Below are positions 39,690 to 48,978 of a stretch of DNA of 64,000 nt, in pieces. Position 1 is the stretch's first letter. The number at the start of each line of letters is the position of its first letter. Under the pieces are notes generated by a model. The model was given only the letters and a program-made list of their open reading frames with translations, made no database searches and was not told where the DNA came from. Where the stretch lies: positions 1 to 64,000 of the forward strand of contig CAWCLK010000009.1 in NCBI GenBank assembly GCA_963796225.1, in the 5' to 3' direction. The position numbers and the translations under genes are program-made. Origin of the DNA: CAWCLK01 sp963796225 (GTDB taxonomy: Bacteria; Actinomycetota; Nitriliruptoria; Nitriliruptorales; Nitriliruptoraceae).

Positions 39690-40438
39690 GGGGCGCCGCC
39701 CGGCCCCGGCCGGTCGGCGCGCGAGACCTCGAGGGCCTCCTCCAGCGTGAACGCCTCGGCGTACAGGGCCTTGCCGACGATGGCCGCGTCGACCCGGGGG
39801 TGGCAGTCGGCGAGCCGCCGCAGGTCGTCGAGGCTGGCGACGCCGCCGGACGCGGTGACGTGGGCGTCGGTCGCGTCGGCGACCTGCTGGAGCATGTCGA
39901 CGTTGGGCCCCTGCAGCATCCCGTCCTTGGCCACGTCGGTGTAGACGAACCGCGGCACCCCCATGGCCGAGAAGGCGTCGATGGCCTCGAAGAGGTCGCC
40001 GGCCTCCTCGGTCCAGCCGCGGGCCTGCAGGGTGCGCCCCCGAGCGTCCAGGCCGACGGCGATGCGCGGTCCGACGGCGTCGAGCACCCGGCGGACGAAG
40101 TCCGGGTCGGACAGGGCCATCGTCCCGATCACGACGCGCTCGGCGCCGTAGTCGAGGCTGGCCTGCACGTCCTCGAGCGTGCGCACGCCCCCCGACGCCT
40201 GCACGCGGCAGCCCGTCGCCTCGACGACCTGCTCGATGAGGTGGCGGTTGCGCGGCTCGCCCGTGAAGGCCGCGTCGAGGTCGACGACGTGCAGCCACTC
40301 CGTGCCGGCGTCCGCGAAACGCTGCGCGGCCGCGACGGGGTCGGCGTCGTAGACGGTCTCCTGGTCGGCCTTGCCCTGGGTCAGGCGCACGGCACGGCCG
40401 TCCTTGATGTCGACGGCGGGATACAGCGTCAGGGGCAC
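39686..40438 (-). CDS. hisA: ProFAR isomerase, probably bifunctional HisA/TrpF (PriA)
   Basis: 250 residues. Opening TLYPAVDIKDGRAVRLTQG, WLHVVDLDAAFTGE, QASGGVRTLEDVQASL, VGLDARGRTLQARGWTEE, YTDVAKDGMLQGPN, TASGGVASLDDLRRL and AAIVGKALYAEAFTLEEAL. The RGWT and KDGxLQGPN stretches resemble actinobacterial PriA, which also performs the TrpF reaction. No trpF is present here, so dual function is likely but inferred. GTG start at 40438. Confidence 0.93.
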   Translation of the reverse strand: MPLTLYPAVDIKDGRAVRLTQGKADQETVYDADPVAAAQRFADAGTEWLHVVDLDAAFTGEPRNRHLIEQVVEATGCRVQASGGVRTLEDVQASLDYGAERVVIGTMALSDPDFVRRVLDAVGPRIAVGLDARGRTLQARGWTEEAGDLFEAIDAFSAMGVPRFVYTDVAKDGMLQGPNVDMLQQVADATDAHVTASGGVASLDDLRRLADCHPRVDAAIVGKALYAEAFTLEEALEVSRADRPGPGGAP

Positions 40439-40472
40439 GTCACGAGATCCTGTGGATGCGGCGGTCGGGGCG

Positions 40473-40478
40473 AGGGTA
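40473..40478 (-). promoter_or_regulatory. Putative -10 element for hisA-hisF
   Basis: TACCCT on the minus strand, 34 nt before the hisA GTG. It lies only 10 bp from a plus-strand TAGCCT, so the two divergent transcripts would have overlapping promoters. Confidence 0.3.
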
Positions 40479-40488
40479 GACCCCGCCC

Positions 40489-40494
40489 TAGCCT
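40489..40494 (+). promoter_or_regulatory. Putative -10 element for the 2H phosphoesterase gene
   Basis: TAGCCT followed after 8 nt by the ATG at 40503, again leaderless spacing. Confidence 0.4.
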
Positions 40495-40502
40495 GCCCCG
40501 AC

Positions 40503-41066
40503 ATGGAGACCACCGCGCTCATCTGCCCCGTGCCACGGGTCGCCCCGCTCGTGGCGCCCTGGCGGACGGCGTACGACGCCTCCGCCGCCGCGGGCATACC
40601 GCCTCACGTCACGGTGCTCGCGCCGTTCCTCCCGCCGGGCGAGCTGACCGTGGCCGACCTCGAGACCCTCCGGGCGCTGTTCGAGCGCCACGCCCCGGTC
40701 GAGGCGGAGCTCACCGAGGTCGGGATGTTCGACAACGAGGTCCTGCACCTGCGCCCCGCCCCGCAGGACGAGTTCCTCGACCTGACCCGGGCGGTGTTCG
40801 CCGCCTTCCCCCAGGCACCGCCGTACGGCGGGCGCCACCCGGACCTCGTGGCGCACCTGACCGTGGGCAAGGCGATCCCCCGGCCTCGCGCCCGCCACGC
40901 GGCCCGCGCCCTGATGCTGTCGCTGCCGGTCCGCATCCGCGTCGACGTCGTGCAGCTGTGGGCGCAGGGGCCCCACGGCTGGTTCGCGGCCGCGTCGTTC
41001 CCGCTGGGACTGCCCCACGGGCCGGCCGCCCCCGGGTCAGAGCGTGCGGAGCCAGTTGGCCAGTAG
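40503..41066 (+). CDS. 2'-5' RNA ligase-like (2H) phosphoesterase
   Basis: 187 residues with the two HxT motifs of the 2H superfamily: PPHVTVLAPF near residue 35 and VAHLTVGK near residue 118. Family members act on cyclic or 2'-5'-linked phosphodiesters of RNA or nucleotides; the true substrate is unknown. It lies antisense within the his region and overlaps the 3' end of hisH by 30 bp. Confidence 0.85.
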   Translation: METTALICPVPRVAPLVAPWRTAYDASAAAGIPPHVTVLAPFLPPGELTVADLETLRALFERHAPVEAELTEVGMFDNEVLHLRPAPQDEFLDLTRAVFAAFPQAPPYGGRHPDLVAHLTVGKAIPRPRARHAARALMLSLPVRIRVDVVQLWAQGPHGWFAAASFPLGLPHGPAAPGSERAEPVGQ

Positions 41067-41659
41067 GCGACGTCCGACGGCCCCGGACTTCTCCGGGTGG
41101 AACTGCGTCCCCACCACGCTGCCTTCGCGCACCAGGCACGGGAACCCGGCCGCGTCGCCGTAGTCACACGTGGCGACGACGTGCGAGGCATCGGTGGGCA
41201 CCGCGAAGTACGCGTGCACGAAGTAGCAGCGCTCACCGGCGACGCCGACCAGCAGCGGGTCGTCCGTCCGCCCCGCCGCCGGGGTCACCAGGTCCCACCC
41301 CATGTGCGGGACGACCACGCCCGACGGGAACCGTTCGACACGGCCGGGCAGGAGACCGAGTGCCTCGGTGTCGCCCTCGTCGCTGTGCTCGTAGAGCAGC
41401 TGCATGCCGACGCAGATCCCGAACAGCGGCCGCTGGCCCTCGATCCACTCCCCCAGCAGGTCGTGCAGGCCCGACGCGCGGAGGTTCGCCAGGCAGGACC
41501 GGATGTGGCCGACGCCCGGCACCACGAGCGCGTCGGCACCCCGCGCCTCGTCGACGGACCCGGTGACGAAGGCGTCGGCACCCGCCGCCTCGAACCCCGC
41601 CGCCGCCGAGCGGACGTTGCCCGCCTCGTAGTCGAGGACGGCGACCCGTGGCCGGTCGG

Positions 41660-41663
<4 letters not shown>
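41037..41663 (-). CDS. hisH: Imidazole glycerol phosphate synthase glutaminase subunit
   Basis: 208 residues, class I glutamine amidotransferase supplying ammonia to HisF. Cys nucleophile in FGICVGMQLLYEHSDE, oxyanion-type VPGVGHI, and the His-x-Glu pair in TQFHPEKSG. GTG at 41663 overlaps hisB as GTGA. Indel-free. Confidence 0.97.
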
Positions 41664-42244
<581 letters not shown>

Positions 42245-42369
42245 CGTGGGCCTCCTCGGGGCGCGCGCACCGTACCCAACCGCAATTCAGGCCCCCGACC
42301 CCGCCCCCACGGCGGCCACCGGACCTAGGCTCGTACTCGTTACGGGGGACGCGAGGAACACGACCGGAC

Positions 42370-44145
42370 GTGAGCACATCCAGGACGGCCGGGGCCGGGG
42401 CGCAGCGCGGGGCGCGGGCGCTCGCTGTCGCCTGCGCGGCCCTCGTCGGGCTCGTCGTGGCGATGGCGTTGACCCTGCCCGGACCGGCGTGGACCCCGAC
42501 GTTCGGGGCGCTGCTGCTCCTCATGGTGGTGGCGACCACGCACCCCGTCCTGGTGCGGCACAGCAGCCGCACTGAGTTCATCCTCATGAGCGAGATGGTG
42601 GCGGCAGTCGCGATCGTCTCGCTGCCGGCCGAACAGGCCCTCTGGCTGGTGGTCATCGGGGCGGTGATGACCCCCGTGGCGGTGCCACTGGTCTCTCCAT
42701 CGGAACGCATGCGACGGGCGCCGACATCGCGGCACCTGTTCAACCTCGTGACGAACACGTTCGGCCTGCTGCCCATGGTCGGCTTCGCGGCCCTGGCACA
42801 ACCACTGGGCCTGCCCGGCCTGGCGGTCGCGGTGGTGATCGGACTGATCACCCATGGCGTGCTGTCGCACGCTGCCGTGACCACGGCCATCCGACTCGCC
42901 GCGCCACCTGATGAACCGGCGGACGTCCAGGACATGTTCTGGTCCCCGGTCCCACTGGCACTGATCCTGGCCGCGGTCGCGCTGCCCATCGGGCTGGTGG
43001 TGCGCACCTACGACCCGGACTGGCCGATCCTGCTCGCCCTGTCGGTGACGCTCGCCACGGTCTCCCGGGCTCGCATGGACCGGGACCGCACCTCGCACCA
43101 GCTCCACGCCGTCACCGAGGCGGCGACCGGGTTCACCCGTGCATCGTCCGTCGAGGAGCTCGACACTGAGCTCGCGTCTGCCCTCCGGCGGGTCCTGCGC
43201 GCCGGCCGCGTCCGGATCGACGTCCAGGGGGACGGCCCCACCGTGGACTCCAGTCGACTCTGGAGCCGCCTGACCGACTCGACGTGGGTGGTGGTCGAGG
43301 AGCCCGCGGTCGGAGCGCGCTGGACGACCCTGGACCAGGACCTGCTCGACGCGGTGCTGGCCGTGGCCGGCCCCCAGCGCGCCCGGCTCCAGCTCCTGCA
43401 CCAGACCATCGAGGCCGAGCGCTTCGCTTCGCTCGTCCTGACCACGGCCGGCCACGACATCACCAACCAGCTGCACACGGCGACGATGGCCATCGGGACC
43501 GTGCGGCGGTGGACCGACCGGCTCGATCCGGCCGACCGCGACCGCCTGGCGGACAAGGCGGTCCATGCCATCGACCGGGCCTCCGCCTCCCTCCGCGACC
43601 TCGTGGCGATCGGCGCGACCGGGCCGGACGCCACGGTCCCGGCCGCGGAGGTCGCCCTGTTCGTCCGTGGCCTGGGACCCGACATCCACATCGTCTGCGA
43701 GAACGTCACCCTCGCCGCGCCTGGCGCCGTGATCGAGCGGGCCGTCGAGAACCTCCTGCGCAACGCCCAGCGTCACCACCGAGGCGTCGAGCCCCTGGAG
43801 GTGGTGGTGGTGGATGAAGGCGACACGGCACGCATCGAGGTTCGCGATCGCGGCCCGGGACTCGAGGACGCACACGTCGAGCGGCTGTTCGCCCCCTTCA
43901 CGCAGCTGGCGGACGACCGACGCCGCAAGGGGTCGCTCGGGCTCGGGCTGTTCATCGCCCGTGGCCTGGCGGAGAGCGTGGACGGGTCGCTCGAGTACCA
44001 CGACCGCGAGGGCGGCGGGGCGGTGTTCACCCTGCGCATCCCGTCAGTCGCGCAGGATCCTGGCGAGCGCGTCCAGGAACGCGTCGTTCTCGGCCCGCGT
44101 CCCGATGGTCACGCGGAGGCACCCCTCGAGCCGGGGCTTGGTTGA
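42370..44145 (+). CDS. Membrane sensor histidine kinase 1 (complete copy)
   Basis: 591 residues. About seven hydrophobic segments in the first 230 residues form a membrane input domain. A cytoplasmic region follows, with a variant H-box (TTAGHDITNQLHTATMAIG) and an HATPase domain: N-box ENLLRNAQRHHRG, G1 DRGPGLEDAHVERLF and G2 KGSLGLGLFIARGLAES. GTG at 42370 with GAGGAA 11 nt upstream. The conserved domain ends near FTLRIPS; the last 35 or so residues are read antisense through the 3' end of hisC (102-bp overlap). No response regulator is adjacent. It is the 5'-complete version of the truncated copy at 47637. Confidence 0.9.
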   Translation: MSTSRTAGAGAQRGARALAVACAALVGLVVAMALTLPGPAWTPTFGALLLLMVVATTHPVLVRHSSRTEFILMSEMVAAVAIVSLPAEQALWLVVIGAVMTPVAVPLVSPSERMRRAPTSRHLFNLVTNTFGLLPMVGFAALAQPLGLPGLAVAVVIGLITHGVLSHAAVTTAIRLAAPPDEPADVQDMFWSPVPLALILAAVALPIGLVVRTYDPDWPILLALSVTLATVSRARMDRDRTSHQLHAVTEAATGFTRASSVEELDTELASALRRVLRAGRVRIDVQGDGPTVDSSRLWSRLTDSTWVVVEEPAVGARWTTLDQDLLDAVLAVAGPQRARLQLLHQTIEAERFASLVLTTAGHDITNQLHTATMAIGTVRRWTDRLDPADRDRLADKAVHAIDRASASLRDLVAIGATGPDATVPAAEVALFVRGLGPDIHIVCENVTLAAPGAVIERAVENLLRNAQRHHRGVEPLEVVVVDEGDTARIEVRDRGPGLEDAHVERLFAPFTQLADDRRRKGSLGLGLFIARGLAESVDGSLEYHDREGGGAVFTLRIPSVAQDPGERVQERVVLGPRPDGHAEAPLEPGLG

Positions 44146-45126
44146 GAAGTCCCGCACCAGCACACCCTGGGCGAGGAGGCCGTCGAAGACGGTGCGGGCG
44201 TGGGCGACCCGGAACAGCAGGAAGTTCGCCGTCGAGGGCCACACGTGGACGCCGTCCAGGGCCTCGAGCCGGTCGCGGACACGGTCCCGCTCGGCGGCCA
44301 CCCGTTCGCGGTGTTCCAGGAAGGCGACCTCCTGCTCCAGCGCCACCTCGGCGGCCACCTGCTTGATGGCGTCGAGGTGGTACGGCAGGCGGACCCGGCG
44401 GATGTCGTCGATGACCCAGGCCGGTCCGTACAGGTACCCGAGCCGGAGCCCGGCCAGCCGAAACGCCTTGGAGAAGGTGCGGGAGATCACCAGTCGCGGC
44501 AGCTCGTCGAGCAGCCCGACCGCCGACACCGCCTCCCCCGATCCGTCCGCCGCGAACTCGACGTAGGCCTCGTCCACGACCACGAGCGCGTCGGGAACCG
44601 CGTCGTGCAGCGCACGGATCCGGGAGATGTCCACCGGCATCCCGGTCGGGTTGTTGGGGTTGCCCAGCACCACGATGTCCGGCTCGGTGGTCGCCAGCGC
44701 GTCGACCGTGCCGTCGGACCAGGCGAACTCGTCGTCGAGGTCCACCTCGACGACCTCGGTCATCGTCACGCGCGCGAGCACCGGGTACATCGAGTAGCCC
44801 GGCCGCACCGTCGCCAGGCGACGGCCGGGACCGCCGTAGGCCTGCAGCAGCTGGCTGAGCACCTCGTTGGACCCGTTGGCGGCCCAGACCTGCCCGACCG
44901 GGAGGTCCACCCGTCGGCCCAGCAGCTCGCGCAGGCGCGTGTGCGGCCGATCCGGGTAGCGGTTCAGCTCGAGCCGTGTGATCCGGTCGGCCACCGCCGT
45001 CAGGTACCCGGGCGGCGGCGGCTCGGCCGTCTCGTTGGTGTTGAGCCGCACGGGCACGTCGAGCTGCGGCGCCCCGTAGGGCTCGAGGTCGGCGAGGTCG
45101 GGGCGGACCGGGATGCGGTCGCTCAC
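44044..45126 (-). CDS. hisC: Histidinol-phosphate aminotransferase, copy 1
   Basis: 360 residues, PLP class I/II aminotransferase. RLNTNETAEPPPPGYL, WAANGSNEVLSQLLQAYGG, LGNPNNPTGMPV, VVDEAYVEFA, the PLP Lys in SRTFSKAFRLAGLRLGY, and the C-terminal RDFSTKPRLEGCLRVTIGT. GTG start at 45126 overlaps hisD. Its stop lies inside the convergent kinase 1 frame. Differs from copy 2 by a single synonymous change that I found. Confidence 0.96.
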   Translation of the reverse strand: MSDRIPVRPDLADLEPYGAPQLDVPVRLNTNETAEPPPPGYLTAVADRITRLELNRYPDRPHTRLRELLGRRVDLPVGQVWAANGSNEVLSQLLQAYGGPGRRLATVRPGYSMYPVLARVTMTEVVEVDLDDEFAWSDGTVDALATTEPDIVVLGNPNNPTGMPVDISRIRALHDAVPDALVVVDEAYVEFAADGSGEAVSAVGLLDELPRLVISRTFSKAFRLAGLRLGYLYGPAWVIDDIRRVRLPYHLDAIKQVAAEVALEQEVAFLEHRERVAAERDRVRDRLEALDGVHVWPSTANFLLFRVAHARTVFDGLLAQGVLVRDFSTKPRLEGCLRVTIGTRAENDAFLDALARILRD

Positions 45127-46430
45127 GCCGGGCCGCCGTCCTCGAGGCGGATGGCCACGGCGCGCCCGTGCGCGGGCAGGTCCTCGGCCTCGGAGAGCGT
45201 CATGACGGACGGGGCGAGGTCGGCCAGGGCCTCCTCGTCGTACTCGACCCAGTTGACGGGGACGAGGAAGCTCGCCGTCGACAGCCCGCCGGCGAACCGC
45301 GCCGTGCCGGAGGTCGGCAGCGTGTGGTTCGGTCCGGCGGCGTAGTCGCCCAGCGAGACGGGCGTCGGCGTGCCGATGAAGGTCGTCCCCGCGTAGCGGA
45401 TGCGCTCGGCCACGCCTCGCGCGTCGCTGGTGTGGACCTCGAGGTGCTCGGCGGCGAACAGCTCGGCCACGCGCACCGCCTGGTCGATGTCGTCGACCAG
45501 CGCCACCGTGCCCTGGCCGTCGAGGGCCGCCTCGACACGCTCGCGGTGCCGCGTGCCGGTGACCTCGTCCTCGAGGGCCGCCTCGACGGACTCGACGAGC
45601 TCGGGCGCGGTGGTGATCAGCAGGCAGGTGGCCAGCTCGTCGTGCTCGGCCTGCGCGACGAGGTCGGCGGCGACCACGCGCGGCTCGGCCGTGCCGTCGG
45701 CCACGATGGCGATCTCGGTCGGCCCGGCGTACCCGTCGATGCCGATGCGACCCTCGGCTGCCAGCCGCTGCTTGGCCAGGCTGACGTAGAGGTTGCCCGG
45801 GCCGACGACGAGGTCGCACGGCGGCACGCTGGCGGTGCCGTAGGCCATGGCGGCGATCGCCTGGGCTCCGCCGACCCGGACCACGCGGTCCACGCCGAGC
45901 AGTGCGGCCGCCGCCAGGATGGTGCGGTTGGGCCACCCGTCGTCGCCGGACGGCGGCGTGCAGAGCACGACCTCGTCCACCCCGGCGACCTGGGCCGGCA
46001 CGACGGTCATGATCACCGTCGAGGGGTAGACGGCCTTCCCGCCGGGCACGTACACGCCGGCCCGCTCGACGGGGCGGTGCCACTGGCCCATGCGGGCGCC
46101 GTCGCGGTGGTCCTCCCAGTCCTTGGGTCGGGCGCGCTCGTGGAACCAGCGCACCTGGTCCGCGGCGCGTTCCAGCGCCGTCCGGAGGTCGGGGTCGAGG
46201 TCGGCGAGCGCCTGGTCGAGGACCTCCGCCGGCACCACGAGGTCGTCGACGTCGAGGCCGTCGAACCGACGTGTGAGTGCCCGCAGCGCCTCGTCGCCGT
46301 CGTCCCGGACCGCGGCGAGCGTGGCGTCCACGCCTTCCCGCGCCGCCGACAGGTCGACCCGGGGACGGGGCAGTCGGTCACGCGGGTCGGAGCGGTCGCC
46401 GCGAAGGTCGAGCACGGACAGCCGGGGCAC
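45123..46430 (-). CDS. hisD: Histidinol dehydrogenase, copy 1
   Basis: 435 residues, zinc-dependent NAD enzyme for the last two His steps. RAGVYVPGGKAVYPSTVIM, TPPSGDDGWPNRTILAAA, VGPGNLYVSLAKQRL, IDGYAGPTEIAIVADGTA, AQAEHDELATCLLIT with zinc ligands, AEHLEVHTSD and AAGPNHTLPTSGTARF. GTG start 36 bp after kinase 2, so probably co-transcribed with it. Differs from copy 2 by two synonymous substitutions that I found. Confidence 0.97.
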   Translation of the reverse strand: MPRLSVLDLRGDRSDPRDRLPRPRVDLSAAREGVDATLAAVRDDGDEALRALTRRFDGLDVDDLVVPAEVLDQALADLDPDLRTALERAADQVRWFHERARPKDWEDHRDGARMGQWHRPVERAGVYVPGGKAVYPSTVIMTVVPAQVAGVDEVVLCTPPSGDDGWPNRTILAAAALLGVDRVVRVGGAQAIAAMAYGTASVPPCDLVVGPGNLYVSLAKQRLAAEGRIGIDGYAGPTEIAIVADGTAEPRVVAADLVAQAEHDELATCLLITTAPELVESVEAALEDEVTGTRHRERVEAALDGQGTVALVDDIDQAVRVAELFAAEHLEVHTSDARGVAERIRYAGTTFIGTPTPVSLGDYAAGPNHTLPTSGTARFAGGLSTASFLVPVNWVEYDEEALADLAPSVMTLSEAEDLPAHGRAVAIRLEDGGPA

Positions 46431-46466
46431 GGTGGCTTCCTCGGGAGCGGGGCGCCGCGAGCCTAC

Positions 46467-47633
46467 TCAGCCCTCCGAAGCCACCCGTAGCGAGACGGAG
46501 CGGGGTCGTGCCCGGGGCAGGGTCAGCGTGAACGTCGCCCCGAGCCCGATGTCCGAGGAGAGCGTCACGTCCCCGTCCATGCGCCGCGCCAGGGTCCGGG
46601 CGATGGTCAGTCCCAGGCCGGGCCCCTGGGTCCGGGTCAGGTGGTTGCCGAGCCGCTCGAAGCGGTTGAAGATCCGCTGCTGGTCCCAGGGAGCCACACC
46701 CGGCCCCTCGTCACGGACCACGACCTCGACGTGGTCCGCCAGCGTGCGGACGGTGATCTCGACCTCGCCGGCGGTGTGCTTGAGGGCGTTGGAGACCAGC
46801 GAACGCACGATCCGGACCAGGGCCACCGAGTCGGCGACGGCGGTGACGTCCGGCTCGACGAGGACGGAGCACCGGGACAGCTCGTCGGCCGCCTCGACCT
46901 CGACCGCGTCGGCGACGACGTCCGAGATGGTCAGGGGTTCGGGGCGCAGCTCGAACTGGCCGTGGTCGAGCTCGGCGACCGCGAGCAGGTCGGAGATCAG
47001 GGTCTCGAGGCGCAGCAGCTGGGTGCCCATGGCGCCGTGGATCGAGCCGAGCTGATCCTCGGTCAACGCCGTCCGTGGGTTGCGCAGGGTGGCGAGGAAT
47101 CCCTTCAGCGGGGTCAACGGCGTACGCAGCTCGTGCGAGACCGTGGCGATGAAGTCGGACTTGAGCTCCTCGACCTCGCGTTCGCTGGTGACGTCGCGGG
47201 CGACAAGCACGACGCCCCGCGTGGTCCCGTCGGGGTTGCGCACGGGCGAGGACGTGCACTGCAGTCGTCGCCAGACCCCATCCGCCCGCAGCGCCTGCAG
47301 GGACAACGACTCACCGGCGTGCTCGCCAGCCATCGCCTGCGACATGACGTGGTCCCCGGTCGGGGCGAGCTCCGCCCCGGCATCGTCCTTCAGCCGCAGC
47401 ACGGCGTGCCACGGCTGCCCGATGGCGACCTCCGGGTCCACCCCGGTGATGCGCGCCATCCCCGGGTTCCACGCCTCGATCGTCCCCTCCGCCAGGACCG
47501 ACACGATGCCGTCGGTCGCCGCGCCCAGGATGTCGTTGAGCTTGGTCGACTCGGCCTCGAGCCGCGCCCGCTCCTCCTCGACCTGGTCGAGCAACAGCCA
47601 GTTGTCGAGCGCGACGGCGAGTTCGTTTGCCAC
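46467..47633 (-). CDS. Sensor histidine kinase 2, copy 1, N-terminally truncated
   Basis: 388 residues from the first in-frame GTG (47633). It keeps the end of a GAF-like domain (VANELAVALDNWLLLDQVEE), a PAS domain (GAATDGIVSVLAEGTIEAW), the H-box SHELRTPLTPLKGFL and an HATPase (SNALKHTAGEVEITV, RDEGPGVAP, GPGLGLTIARTLARR). The membrane region and most of the GAF domain, present in copy 2, are lost at the duplication junction. The frame is intact, so a soluble kinase could be made. Directly upstream of hisD. Confidence 0.85.
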   Translation of the reverse strand: MANELAVALDNWLLLDQVEEERARLEAESTKLNDILGAATDGIVSVLAEGTIEAWNPGMARITGVDPEVAIGQPWHAVLRLKDDAGAELAPTGDHVMSQAMAGEHAGESLSLQALRADGVWRRLQCTSSPVRNPDGTTRGVVLVARDVTSEREVEELKSDFIATVSHELRTPLTPLKGFLATLRNPRTALTEDQLGSIHGAMGTQLLRLETLISDLLAVAELDHGQFELRPEPLTISDVVADAVEVEAADELSRCSVLVEPDVTAVADSVALVRIVRSLVSNALKHTAGEVEITVRTLADHVEVVVRDEGPGVAPWDQQRIFNRFERLGNHLTRTQGPGLGLTIARTLARRMDGDVTLSSDIGLGATFTLTLPRARPRSVSLRVASEG

Positions 47634-47636
47634 AGC

Positions 47637-48978
47637 ACTGGGCCTGCCCGGCCTGGCGGTCGCGGTGGTGATCGGACTGATCACCCATGGCGTGCTGTCG
47701 CACGCTGCCGTGACCACGGCCATCCGACTCGCCGCGCCACCTGATGAACCGGCGGACGTGCAGGACATGTTCTGGTCCCCGGTCCCACTGGCACTGATCC
47801 TGGCCGCGGTCGCGCTGCCCATCGGGCTGGTGGTGCGCACCTACGACCCGGACTGGCCGATCCTGCTCGCCCTGTCGGTGACGCTCGCCACGGTCTCCCG
47901 GGCTCGCATGGACCGGGACCGCACCTCGCACCAGCTCCACGCCGTCACCGAGGCGGCGACCGGGTTCACCCGTGCATCGTCCGTCGAGGAGCTCGACACT
48001 GAGCTCGCGTCTGCCCTCCGGCGGGTCCTGCGCGCCGGCCGCGTCCGGATCGACGTCCAGGGGGACGGCCCCACCGTGGACTCCAGTCGACTCTGGAGCC
48101 GCCTGACCGACTCGACGTGGGTGGTGGTCGAGGAGCCCGCGGTCGGAGCGCGCTGGACGACCCTGGACCAGGACCTGCTCGACGCGGTGCTGGCCGTGGC
48201 CGGCCCCCAGCGCGCCCGGCTCCAGCTCCTGCACCAGACCATCGAGGCCGAGCGCTTCGCTTCGCTCGTCCTGACCACGGCCGGCCACGACATCACCAAC
48301 CAGCTGCACACGGCGACGATGGCCATCGGGACCGTGCGGCGGTGGACCGACCGGCTCGATCCGGCCGACCGCGACCGCCTGGCGGACAAGGCGGTCCATG
48401 CCATCGACCGGGCCTCCGCCTCCCTCCGCGACCTCGTGGCGATCGGCGCGACCGGACCGGACGCCACGGTCCCGGCCGCGGAGGTCGCCCTGTTCGTCCG
48501 TGGCCTGGGACCCGACATCCACATCGTCTGCGAGAACGTCACCCTCGCCGCGCCTGGCGCCGTGATCGAGCGGGCCGTCGAGAACCTCCTGCGCAACGCC
48601 CAGCGTCACCACCGAGGCGTCGAGCCCCTGGAGGTGGTGGTGGTAGATGAAGGCGACACGGCACGCATCGAGGTTCGCGATCGCGGCCCGGGACTCGAGG
48701 ACGCACACGTCGAGCGGCTGTTCGCCCCCTTCACGCAGCTGGCGGACGACCGACGCCGCAAGGGGTCGCTCGGGCTCGGGCTGTTCATCGCCCGTGGCCT
48801 GGCGGAGAGCGTGGACGGGTCGCTCGAGTACCACGACCGCGAGGGCGGCGGGGCGGTGTTCACCCTGCGCATCCCGTCAGTCGCGCAGGATCCTGGCGAG
48901 CGCGTCCAGGAACGCGTCGTTCTCGGCCCGCGTCCCGATGGTCACGCGGAGGCACCCCTCGAGCCGGGGCTTGGTTGA
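47637..48978 (+). pseudogene. Sensor histidine kinase 1, copy 2, 5'-truncated
   Basis: Carries kinase 1 from GLPGLAVAVVIGLITH onward, lacking the first 145 or so residues (start codon, signal region and first membrane helices). H-box and HATPase remain intact. The frame stays open upstream only because it runs antisense through kinase 2, so no native start exists. Likely a dead fragment. Confidence 0.85.

Larger units (their letters stand above)
42803..47635. repeat. Tandem duplication, unit 1 (4,833 bp)
   Basis: Every feature from the middle of kinase 1 through hisC, hisD and most of kinase 2 recurs exactly 4,833 bp downstream. Unit 1 starts inside kinase 1 (42803) and ends inside kinase 2 (47635). 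No insertion sequence, transposase or inverted repeat is visible at either boundary. Confidence 0.93.

Noticed and set aside
47080..48978. A 632-residue open frame beginning in kinase 2 antisense and continuing into kinase 1
   Set aside because: The first third is the reverse strand of kinase 2; the frame is continuous only because of the duplication junction. Not a true fusion protein.
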